From: CAJKWP01 sp050943075
GTDB taxonomy: Bacteria; Bacillota; Clostridia; Christensenellales; UBA1242
Direction: 5' to 3'
Assembly: GCA_050943075.1 (NCBI GenBank)
Contig: JBMNOM010000022.1
Coordinates: 1-14,741, forward strand
DNA length: 14,741 bases
A program made the position numbers and the translations under genes. Positions 7,904 to 13,640 of the stretch are shown here, piece by piece. Positions within the stretch are counted from its first letter, which is position 1. Every line of letters starts with the position of its first letter. The notes beneath the pieces were generated by a model, which was given only the letters and a program-made list of their open reading frames with translations, was not told the DNA's origin and made no database searches.

Positions 7904-8506
7904 ATGTTAAGCAAAGAAAAACTTGCAACTGAAAAATTTACCCAAGCTATTTGTGAAAAAATTAAAGAAAACACAAATGCAGTAAATTTTAATTTTTTAA
8001 TTGGCAAAAATGATGAAGTTTTTGTTTTCACAGAAGAGTTTATTGAAAAAAGCAATATGACTGAATTTCATCAAGGTTTTTTGTATTCAGTTTCGACAAG
8101 TGGCGGGCAAATTTTGTTAAACAAAGTTTTGAAATGTGAATATAGTTATGTTGAATTTTTTAAAGGCAGGCCATATTTAAACATTGAACTTTTGCGCGTG
8201 CTTGACAAAAGTAAAATGAAAACTGGGCTTGGCACAATTATGATTAACTATCTTGAGCATTTGGCATTAAAAAACAATTGTTTTGCAGTGCAAGGTGAAT
8301 TTAGCCCATTAAGGCCAGAATATCGAGAAGATGTTAAACATTTTTATCAAAGAAATGGCTTTTTAATTTCTTTTGCAGGCATGAAAAATTTTTTAAGAAA
8401 GGAAAAAGAAAACTTAAGAGAAGTTAAAGTTGAAAAAGTGGGGTTTGTTAATGTGTTTAACACTGTGCTTTCAAACAAATTATTACACTGCGAAATGGAG
8501 AAATAA
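7904..8506 (+). CDS. GNAT-like N-acetyltransferase family protein
   Basis: This 200-residue protein has the shape of a GCN5-related acetyltransferase in its second half. A hydrophobic strand (YLNIELLRVL, residues 91-100) leads into KTGLGTIMINYLEHLA (106-121), which fits the acetyl-CoA pyrophosphate-binding loop and helix. NNCFAVQGEF and then DVKHFYQRNGF (143-153) match the typical motif B ending. Substrate unknown. The frame is open back to 7808, but the start is set at 7904: AGAGGGA lies four bases upstream and a consensus promoter covers 7856-7884, so the extra 32 hydrophobic residues are translated promoter sequence. The C-terminal ~45 residues, after the GNAT fold, are basic and have no recognised role. 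It stands alone between terminators. Confidence 0.75.
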   Translation: MLSKEKLATEKFTQAICEKIKENTNAVNFNFLIGKNDEVFVFTEEFIEKSNMTEFHQGFLYSVSTSGGQILLNKVLKCEYSYVEFFKGRPYLNIELLRVLDKSKMKTGLGTIMINYLEHLALKNNCFAVQGEFSPLRPEYREDVKHFYQRNGFLISFAGMKNFLRKEKENLREVKVEKVGFVNVFNTVLSNKLLHCEMEK

Positions 8507-8517
8507 TTTTTAAATTG

Positions 8518-8555
8518 TGCAAGCAATTTTTTGGAATAATTAAATTTTGCTTGCA
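8518..8555. repeat. Inverted repeat downstream of the GNAT-like gene
   Basis: TGCAAGCAA (8518-8526) pairs perfectly with TTGCTTGCA (8547-8555) around a 20-base loop. No T-run follows, so it is not a rho-independent terminator. It could protect the transcript's 3' end or be an operator. Confidence 0.5.
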
Positions 8556-8675
8556 TATATTAAGGGTGTAGAGTTAAAACTTCGCACTAAAAAAGCAAGC
8601 GAACAATTAAACTTTACACAAAAAGAGCTGGGAAAGAAATTAATTCCCAGCTTTTTTTGTTTTAAAAAGGCATAG
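8544..8675 (+). pseudogene. Possible remnant of an XRE-type helix-turn-helix protein
   Basis: A short open frame reads ...GVELKLRTKKASEQLNFTQKE and then LGKKL before running into the terminator. The R-x-x-K...L-x-x-TQ-x-E-L-x-x-K-L pattern resembles helices 1 and 2 of an XRE/Cro-type DNA-binding domain. The recognition helix and everything after are missing. The only possible starts are non-ATG (TTG at 8547), with no ribosome site. Its place just before three HipA-like kinase genes is where a HipB-type antitoxin would sit, which is why it is recorded. The match is only about 22 residues long and could be chance. Confidence 0.22.
8621..8659 (+). terminator. Terminator ahead of the kinase operon
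   Basis: A nine-base-pair stem (AGCTGGGAA 8626-8634 with TTCCCAGCT 8644-8652) is followed by T7. It isolates the GNAT-like gene from the kinase operon, 115 bases after the GNAT stop. Confidence 0.85.
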
Positions 8676-8713
8676 GGAAATTTTTGGTTTTAATAAATTA
8701 AACTTAATTGCTA

Positions 8714-8742
8714 TTGAAAAAAGAAAAGATATATATTATAAT
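8714..8742 (+). promoter_or_regulatory. Promoter of the HipA-like kinase operon
   Basis: TTGAAA (8714-8719), a 17-base spacer and a perfect TATAAT (8737-8742). Transcription would start near 8749, 18 bases before the first kinase ATG. No clear operator palindrome is seen between -35 and the start codon. Confidence 0.7.
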
Positions 8743-8766
8743 TAATAAAACGTTATAAGGTGGAAA

Positions 8767-9789
8767 ATGCAAGAAAAACAAAAACACTGGGATGAAGACG
8801 AACTTATTTCTCTTGAAGGGGAAGTTATTTTGCCAATTGAAGATGGCAAAGGTGGTTTGCGCAATGAGTGGATGGCAAAAGATTTGTATTATAAACCAGG
8901 CAACGAATTTTCTTATAAGGGAAGTGTTGAGGGGGAAATTCTTTATTATTTTCTTGCAAAAACACTTGGAATGGAAGCATTGGAAGTTAAACCAGCGCTT
9001 TATGTTGAATATGGGGAAAATGCAAGGTTTAAAAATGCCTATCAAAAACAAATTTTGGAATCAGGTTTTGTTTCTGGCAGTGTTTCAAAAAAATTTTTAA
9101 AAGAAAATGAAGAGTTTGTTGAGTTTATTGACTTGTGCGGGGCTTATCTTCAAGACGTTGGCTCAATTAAAGACGCTGTTAAAGCAATTGAAAGTTATGC
9201 TGGAAATTTGCAAGAAGAAAAACAAATTGATGTTGAAATTGACTTGTATGAAATAAAAAAGAAATTAACTGAAATTGTGCTTTTGGATTGGTTTACAAAA
9301 AACAGAGATAGGAACGCATCAAATTTGGGGATTATTGTTAACTATGATGATAAAAGAAAAGCAAAAATTAAACTTGCTCCAATTTATGACAATGCAATGA
9401 TTTTTGACTTTCATAAAAAAGAAAGCACAGAATTGTTAACGCGTTGTATTAAAGAAAAAAACATTAAGCATTTTGAAAGGAAAATGAAAGAAGGAACGCA
9501 AATGTTATTTATGTCAGAAAGCGTTTCAATTTTAAAAATGACTTATGAAAATTGCGAAGCAAAACTCAAAAACTTCATACTTTCATCGCTTTACGCAAAA
9601 ACATTTTATGAAAAAATTAAAACAATTAATTTTGATGAAATTCTTAAAGAAATTGAAAAACATAATCCAAACTACACTTTTCCAAAAGACAAATTGGAAA
9701 TTGCGCGTCTTATGTTTAAACTAAAAATTAAAAACATGGAAAAAAGCCTTGCAAAAGGAAAAGAAAACGGCGAGGAGTTTGCAAAATAG
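8767..9789 (+). CDS. HipA-like serine/threonine kinase, first of three
   Basis: This 340-residue protein resembles the kinase core of HipA/HipT toxins. A lysine in YYKP (Lys43) and a helix glutamate (Glu57 in VEGE) fit the N-lobe ATP-binding pair. NRDRNASNLG (179-188) is the catalytic loop, with Asp181 as base and Asn186 as metal ligand. LAPIYDNA (203-210) supplies the second metal aspartate, Asp208. It lacks HipA's ~100-residue N-terminal subdomain, so it is HipT-sized (about 335; HipA is 440). HipA-family kinases phosphorylate translation factors or tRNA synthetases and arrest growth; the target here is unknown. No HipA-type GAQ or HipT-type SxQ loop is seen; the loop is GKGG (27-30). AAGGTGG precedes the ATG. 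The next gene, a clear paralogue, begins 27 bases downstream. Confidence 0.8.
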   Translation: MQEKQKHWDEDELISLEGEVILPIEDGKGGLRNEWMAKDLYYKPGNEFSYKGSVEGEILYYFLAKTLGMEALEVKPALYVEYGENARFKNAYQKQILESGFVSGSVSKKFLKENEEFVEFIDLCGAYLQDVGSIKDAVKAIESYAGNLQEEKQIDVEIDLYEIKKKLTEIVLLDWFTKNRDRNASNLGIIVNYDDKRKAKIKLAPIYDNAMIFDFHKKESTELLTRCIKEKNIKHFERKMKEGTQMLFMSESVSILKMTYENCEAKLKNFILSSLYAKTFYEKIKTINFDEILKEIEKHNPNYTFPKDKLEIARLMFKLKIKNMEKSLAKGKENGEEFAK

Positions 9790-9816
9790 CAATTAAAACT
9801 ATTAAAAGGAGAAAGC

Positions 9817-10842
9817 ATGGAAGAAAAAGATTGGGCTGAAGATGAGTTAAGAACAAGAGACGGCCAAATTATTCTTGATGTTAAAAATGCCAATTATTAT
9901 GGCAACAGCATTTGGGTTTCTGGCAAAGACAGAATGTTTTTTAAACCATCTGAAGAGCATTATTACTTTGCTTCTGTTGAAGGCGAAATTTTGTATTATT
10001 ACATTGCAAAACAAGTTGGCCTTGAAGCAGTGAAAGCAAAGCCAGCGCTTTTGGTTGCCTATCGAGATCATATGCAACCAGAAATTGTTGATGGCACAAT
10101 AACTCGTGACTTTTTGCAAGATAATCAAGATCAAAAAATATTTTTCCATGCTGCAAAAGTTTCCAACTCAAGCAAACACACCAACATCAAATCAATTCTT
10201 CTTGGTATAAAAAGTTTTGTTAAAGTGCAACAATCAAAACTTAAAATGCCAATTATTGTTAACTATGAACAAATGACACAAAAACTTGTTTCCTTGCTTA
10301 TTTTGGATGCTGTGCTTTACAACACAGATCGTCACAACGAAAATTTGGGTTTCATTTTAGAAAGAAAAAACAATGTAATAACAATGGACCTAGCCCCAAT
10401 TTACGACAACGCAACAATTTTTTATTTAAACCAAAAAAATCTTTCAAGAACATTAAAAACTTATGTTGGAATTGATGACCGTAAAAAGTTTGAGAAAAAA
10501 CTTAATTCACTTGATGAACAAGTTTATTTGTTATATAAAGACAGAACAAAACAAACTCATTACGAAAAAAACTTGTTCCGCGACATTGCTTCAATTGTTA
10601 TAAACAACAATTTTGCAAACGATTTTTTCAAAAAAATTAAAAACATTAATTTTGACATAATTGAAAAAGAAATTAAAAAAGATTTGCCAAATTTCAATTT
10701 TAGCAGTTTGACACTTAAGTATGCAAAATGGATGATGGAACATCAAATTAAAAACATTGAAAAAGAAATTCACAACCCACACAGAAAAGGGCAAGACATA
10801 AAAATTGATAACATTTACAAAAAAGAGAGGGAATTAGAATGA
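9817..10842 (+). CDS. HipA-like serine/threonine kinase, second of three
   Basis: This 341-residue protein is a tandem paralogue of the preceding one. Both begin W-x-E-D-E-L and share SVEGEILYY and the KPAL-x-V-x-Y segment. Both also share IKNINFD/IKTINFD near the C-terminus, yet they differ widely between. Kinase residues are all kept: Lys43 in FFKP, Glu57, NTDRHNENLGF (169-179; Asp171, Asn176), LAPIYDNA with Asp197. The NTDRHxxN form is closest of the three to classic HipA. Residues 85-150 are the most divergent and may set target or partner specificity. AAAGGAG precedes the ATG. The TGA stop overlaps the ATG of the next gene (ATGA at 10839-10842), which implies translational coupling with the small HipS-like protein. 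This makes the second kinase the likeliest partner for that protein. Confidence 0.82.
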   Translation: MEEKDWAEDELRTRDGQIILDVKNANYYGNSIWVSGKDRMFFKPSEEHYYFASVEGEILYYYIAKQVGLEAVKAKPALLVAYRDHMQPEIVDGTITRDFLQDNQDQKIFFHAAKVSNSSKHTNIKSILLGIKSFVKVQQSKLKMPIIVNYEQMTQKLVSLLILDAVLYNTDRHNENLGFILERKNNVITMDLAPIYDNATIFYLNQKNLSRTLKTYVGIDDRKKFEKKLNSLDEQVYLLYKDRTKQTHYEKNLFRDIASIVINNNFANDFFKKIKNINFDIIEKEIKKDLPNFNFSSLTLKYAKWMMEHQIKNIEKEIHNPHRKGQDIKIDNIYKKERELE

Positions 10843-11162
10843 GATTTGCAGTTTATTTTAAAGATTTATGCCTTGGTGCATTTTCACAACAAGATGGCAA
10901 AATTGTTTACAACTCAAATTTGGAAGACGAGCAAGTTTTTGAACAAAGTTATATTTCATCTGCTTTTTACTCACTTTTTAAAAGTGAAAATGCTGAAATT
11001 AAAACATGGCCAAGTTTTTTGGAAAAGTTTTTGGAAAGCACTCAAAACCAATATTTAATTGAAAAAGCAAAAATACAGCCAAATGATGACGAGTTTACAA
11101 AACTTTACAAACTATCTTGTTTAGATTTTGATGATATGGGATTTTATATTAAAGCAATTTAA
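10839..11162 (+). CDS. Small HipS-like protein (HipA N-terminal-subdomain-like), candidate antitoxin
   Basis: This 107-residue protein has the length and opening pattern of the HipA N-subdomain 1 (Couple_hipA-type): FAVYFKDLCLGAFSQQDGKI (residues 3-22) fits its strand, turn with Leu-Gly, strand layout. In HipBST systems this subdomain is a separate protein, HipS, that neutralises the kinase HipT, using a tryptophan inserted in the kinase active site. A lone tryptophan, Trp57 in KTWPSFLEKF, is present here. The start overlaps the second kinase's stop by four bases, and the ribosome site (GAGAGGGA) lies inside that gene. The third kinase starts 11 bases after its stop. It is acidic in parts (LEDEQ, PNDDE), as many antitoxins are. 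The HipS assignment rests on length, context and a weak pattern, so it is a hypothesis; the gene itself is well supported. Confidence 0.6.
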   Translation: MRFAVYFKDLCLGAFSQQDGKIVYNSNLEDEQVFEQSYISSAFYSLFKSENAEIKTWPSFLEKFLESTQNQYLIEKAKIQPNDDEFTKLYKLSCLDFDDMGFYIKAI

Positions 11163-11173
11163 AAGGAAAGATT

Positions 11174-12220
11174 ATGTTTTCAAACCTACCAACTGAAAAA
11201 CAAAGAGTTGTTATAGACGCACGACAAACCGAAGCTGTTAAAATCCGCGTTGAAGCTGACAGAGGAGTTTTGAATGTGCGTGTTAACATTAATGGCAAAA
11301 ACTATTACTTTAAAGCCAACAGTATGATAACCAAAGATGCCCCAGAAATTATGGGCACTTCTCTTGCACGTGCGCTTGGGCTTAAAGCTGTTAATATGCA
11401 AGAAGCAATTTTCATTGACACAAATGGGAAAAGATATAAAGGCGTTGTTTCACCTGACTATGTTGAAAATCGCAAAACCACAGAAGTTGTTAATGGCGAA
11501 ACTTTAATTAGAAAATACTTAACAGAATCCGAGTTTATTAGAGCTGGGGCAATGGAGTATCATTTCAAAGCGTTAAGAATTTTAAGAAACAGATACAACT
11601 TTTTAAAGCCAGAAAAACAACAACTTCGATTTGAAGATAAACTTGGTTTAAATTTTGCAAAATATGCAGTTTTTTATGCATTAATTTCAAACCAAGACAC
11701 AAATTCCCACAATTTTGACTATATGATTGAACATCAAAAAGGCGGCAAAAAAGTATTGTCACTTGCGCCAATTTTTGATTGCAGTTATTCATTTTTAATG
11801 AAGAGTTTTAGAGGGGATATTTATTCACAAATTACAAGTGACTTTGATGATTTTGATAAATCAAGATTAAGAGATCATTTGGCAAGAATTCCAATGGCAC
11901 TTCAAATTGAAGCAGATGAAAACAATATTAAAACTCGTGATAACTTGTTCACTTCACTTGCAAAACTCATTATTAAAAACAAGGAACTTGAAGAATTTTT
12001 CAATCAAGCAAAAGAATTTGACGTTAAAAAGTTTTTCACAGATCTTTACCAAAGCAAAACTCATCCATCAATAAGCCAAAAAGATGTTGAACTTGCATAT
12101 TTTGTTTTTCAGGAAAACGTTGAACATTTGGAGGAGCACATTGGGTTGCAAAAAACAATTTTAAATTCGCCAATGGCTATTTTACAAAAAAAATCGACAG
12201 TAAATGATTTGGAATTATAA
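11174..12220 (+). CDS. HipA-like serine/threonine kinase, third and divergent
   Basis: This 348-residue protein shares the kinase layout of the two upstream paralogues but with low identity. Kept features are Lys47 in YYFKA, Glu58 in the following helix, and NQDTNSHNFD (173-182; Asp175 as base, Asn180 as metal ligand, same spacing). LAPIFDCSYSF gives Asp202. It differs in having no proline after the lysine, and Gln-Asp-Thr-Asn instead of the x-Asp-Arg-x form. It has a longer lead-in before the nucleotide-binding part (residues 1-40) and a different C-terminal tail. All key catalytic residues are present, so it may be active, perhaps on a different target. AAGGAAAG precedes the ATG. It is the last gene of the operon and ends ten bases before a terminator that merges into the galU promoter. 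Confidence 0.72.
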   Translation: MFSNLPTEKQRVVIDARQTEAVKIRVEADRGVLNVRVNINGKNYYFKANSMITKDAPEIMGTSLARALGLKAVNMQEAIFIDTNGKRYKGVVSPDYVENRKTTEVVNGETLIRKYLTESEFIRAGAMEYHFKALRILRNRYNFLKPEKQQLRFEDKLGLNFAKYAVFYALISNQDTNSHNFDYMIEHQKGGKKVLSLAPIFDCSYSFLMKSFRGDIYSQITSDFDDFDKSRLRDHLARIPMALQIEADENNIKTRDNLFTSLAKLIIKNKELEEFFNQAKEFDVKKFFTDLYQSKTHPSISQKDVELAYFVFQENVEHLEEHIGLQKTILNSPMAILQKKSTVNDLEL

Positions 12221-12237
12221 TTAAAAAACCCTATACT
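12209..12237 (+). promoter_or_regulatory. Promoter of galU, overlapping the kinase operon's end
   Basis: TTGGAA (12209-12214, inside the last codons of the third kinase), a 17-base spacer and TATACT (12232-12237). The -10 box lies in the left arm of the operon terminator. Transcription would begin near 12243-12245, giving a leader of about 15 bases. Confidence 0.6.
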
Positions 12238-12258
12238 TAATTGTATAGGAGTTTTTTT
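12223..12258 (+). terminator. Terminator of the kinase operon, overlapping the galU ribosome site
   Basis: CCTATAC (12230-12236) pairs with GTATAGG (12243-12249) around a six-base loop, flanked by A6 upstream and T7 (12252-12258) downstream. The right arm contains most of the AGGAG (12247-12251) that serves galU, whose ATG is at 12259. Confidence 0.8.
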
Positions 12259-13128
12259 ATGCAAAAAGTTAAGAAAGCTGTTGTTTTGCTTGCAGGTTAT
12301 GGCACAAGATGTTTGCCTTTTACAAAAAGTTTGCCAAAGGCAATGATTCCAATTTTAAACAAACCCGCAATTCACTATATTGTTGAAGAAATTGAAAACG
12401 CAGGTATTGAAGAAGTGATTTTTGTTTTGCCAAAAGATTGCAATGGTAGAATTGTTAAAGACTATTTTTCCCCAAACAAAACTTATGAAGAGTTTTTGGC
12501 AGGAAGAAACAAAGCAAAAGAACTTGATTTTTTGAAAAATATTAAAACAAAATTAAAAACAATTTATGTTTACACTGGAAAAGCAAATGGAAGTGGCGGA
12601 GCAATTTTAAGTGCAAAAAAACATTTAAAAAATCAGCCATTTTTGGTGCTTAACGGCGATGACTTGTTTTTGGACGATGGCAACACATTAAAATTGCTTA
12701 TTGAAAACTACAAAAAGCAAGGCAAAACAGCACTAACTGTTAAGCAAGTGCCCGACAATTTAAGAGGACTGTATGGCATTATTGAAGGTAAAAAGAAAGA
12801 TGGATTTTATGAAGTTGAAAGAATGGTGGAAAAACCAAAAGGCAATGAAATCAGTGGCAATTTGGCTTCAATTGGCAGATATGTTGCTTCAGAAGAAATG
12901 ATTGACATTTTACAAAACCACACGCCAGTGATTAATGGAGAACTTTCATTTTCAGAAGGCTTGGTTAAACTTGCATCAATGGGAAGGCTTAACGCAGTTG
13001 AAACACAAGGCGAGCGCTTTGACGCAGGCAACACTTTGGAAATTGTTAAAGCAAACGTTCATCTTGCCTTAAAAAATGCCCAATTCAAAGAAAATTTAAC
13101 AAACTTCTTAACTGAAGAGTTAAAATAA
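12259..13128 (+). CDS. galU: UTP-glucose-1-phosphate uridylyltransferase
   Basis: This 289-residue nucleotidyltransferase makes UDP-glucose from UTP and glucose-1-phosphate for glycolipid and cell-surface polysaccharide synthesis. It carries the GalU/GtaB nucleotide-binding signature LAGYGTRCLPFTKSLPKAM (residues 11-29). The family form is AGxGTRFLPATKxxPKEM, so it is slightly divergent here (Tyr14, Cys18, Ala28). It also has LNGDDLF (131-137) with the metal aspartate, MVEKPK, SIGRYV and ERFDAGN at the sugar end. The usual GLGHA segment reads GSGGA here (111-115). A related nucleotidyltransferase such as a glucose-1-phosphate thymidylyltransferase is possible but less likely. The start is ATG 12259, with AGGAG seven bases upstream; an in-frame TTG at 12241 would fall inside the terminator hairpin. 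It is probably monocistronic. Confidence 0.88.
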   Translation: MQKVKKAVVLLAGYGTRCLPFTKSLPKAMIPILNKPAIHYIVEEIENAGIEEVIFVLPKDCNGRIVKDYFSPNKTYEEFLAGRNKAKELDFLKNIKTKLKTIYVYTGKANGSGGAILSAKKHLKNQPFLVLNGDDLFLDDGNTLKLLIENYKKQGKTALTVKQVPDNLRGLYGIIEGKKKDGFYEVERMVEKPKGNEISGNLASIGRYVASEEMIDILQNHTPVINGELSFSEGLVKLASMGRLNAVETQGERFDAGNTLEIVKANVHLALKNAQFKENLTNFLTEELK

Positions 13129-13149
13129 AAACAAAACAGCCCACAAAAC

Positions 13150-13180
13150 AAAAACCTTACGCATAAGCGCAGGGTTTTTT
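13150..13180 (+). terminator. Terminator of galU
   Basis: AAAACCTTACGC pairs with GCGCAGGGTTTT around an ATAA loop, with one mismatch and one G-T pair, and a six-T tail. It begins about 22 bases after the galU stop. Confidence 0.78.
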
Positions 13181-13224
13181 ATTATTATGAAAGTTTGGGT
13201 GAAATTTAACAAAGCGAACGGTGT

Positions 13225-13244
13225 GAACCACCGCCCCCCACTTA
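13225..13244 (-). repeat. Partial second copy of the tRNA-like segment
   Basis: This 20-base segment matches 13422-13442 in the same orientation, with one substitution and one missing base over 21 columns. It covers the right anticodon-stem arm, the variable loop and the 5' side of the T-arm of the tRNA remnant. The match ends abruptly inside the T-loop. Confidence 0.6.
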
Positions 13245-13245
13245 A

Positions 13246-13350
13246 AACCGCTTGCCCAGATGCGTGCGTGCGGTTGCGAAAAATTAAAAAATTTTTCTAA
13301 CAGGGTCACCCTGATGCAATGCAAAAGCATTGCGTTTGCTGGTGGCAAAC
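13246..13350. other. Cluster of five adjacent hairpins, possible structured RNA
   Basis: In order: AACCGC/GCGGTT (13246-13251 with 13270-13275), GAAAAATT/AATTTTTC (13278-13297, loop AAAA), CAGGGT/ACCCTG (13301-13313, one-base centre). Then GCAATGC/GCATTGC (13316-13333, loop AAAA) and GTTTGC/GCAAAC (13334-13350, loop TGGTG). The last two abut. No known RNA family is recognised. It could be a small RNA, or folded single-strand DNA of a recombination site. Confidence 0.4.
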
Positions 13351-13401
13351 AAGGTGGGGGTTTTATAAAATAAAAAAAACCGAGCATAAGCACAGTTTTT
13401 C

Positions 13402-13446
13402 TGGTAGGACTGAGTGGACTCGAACCACCGACCCCCACCTTATCAG
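13402..13446 (-). pseudogene. 3' half of a tRNA-Ile(GAU) gene, candidate attachment-site scar
   Basis: Read on the minus strand, 45 bases match tRNA-Ile from position 32 to the CCA end. They comprise anticodon loop CTGATAA (GAT), GGTGG, variable loop GGGTC, T-arm GGTGG-TTCGAGT-CCACT, CAGTCCT, and A plus CCA. The 5' half is missing: the bases before the loop (TTCGC) do not pair with GGTGG, and no D-arm or matching acceptor strand follows. Tyrosine recombinases often use tRNA 3' halves as attachment sites and leave exactly such a fragment at the far end of an island. TAGGGACT (minus strand, 13458-13451) could pair with AGTCCTA with one bulge, so a D-arm-less tRNA-like fold cannot be fully excluded. 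Confidence 0.75.
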
Positions 13447-13528
13447 GCGAAGTCCCTATCAAAAAATCTTTTTCCCTACCCACACAAAAGCCGTAATTTA
13501 TCTAACAAATAAGCCCCTCAAATTTCAA

Positions 13529-13570
13529 TTGCTACATTGCCCCAAAAAATACTGTAGCAAATTGTAGCAA
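13529..13570. repeat. TGTAGCAA boxes, one inverted and two direct
   Basis: TTGCTACA at 13529-13536 is the reverse complement of TGTAGCAA, which occurs at 13553-13560 and 13563-13570, exactly ten bases apart. They lie 83-124 bases from the tRNA fragment, as recombinase or excisionase arm sites often do. Confidence 0.5.
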
Positions 13571-13600
13571 CAAGCCCCCAAAACCCCAACTTAATCGCCC

Positions 13601-13640
13601 TAAAACTGCCTAAAACTATTTAAAACTATCTAAAACTACT
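13601..13640 (+). repeat. Four phased 10-bp repeats (TAAAACTNNN)
   Basis: Four units, TAAAACTGCC, TAAAACTATT, TAAAACTATC and TAAAACTACT, follow without gaps. The seven-base core TAAAACT is invariant and the period equals about one DNA helical turn. They suggest cooperative protein binding on one face of DNA. Confidence 0.65.

Noticed and set aside
10840..10842. TGA read as tryptophan (Mycoplasma-like code)
   Set aside because: Reading through would destroy the ATGA overlap with the next gene, and all tryptophans in conserved motifs use TGG.
12241..12258. TTG start adding six residues to GalU
   Set aside because: It lies in the terminator hairpin and ahead of the AGGAG that serves the ATG at 12259.
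13157..13483. A 108-residue open frame on the minus strand through the tRNA fragment
   Set aside because: Its N-terminal part (DKVGVGGSSPLSPT) is the typical translation of a tRNA 3' half, the rest crosses hairpins, and there is no good ribosome site.
13319..13567. An 82-residue open frame on the plus strand
   Set aside because: It is the antisense translation of the same tRNA fragment (GRTEWTRTTDP) and crosses the TGTAGCAA boxes; no ribosome site.
13601..13640. CRISPR array
   Set aside because: The 10-bp units are contiguous with no unique spacers and far too short for CRISPR repeats.
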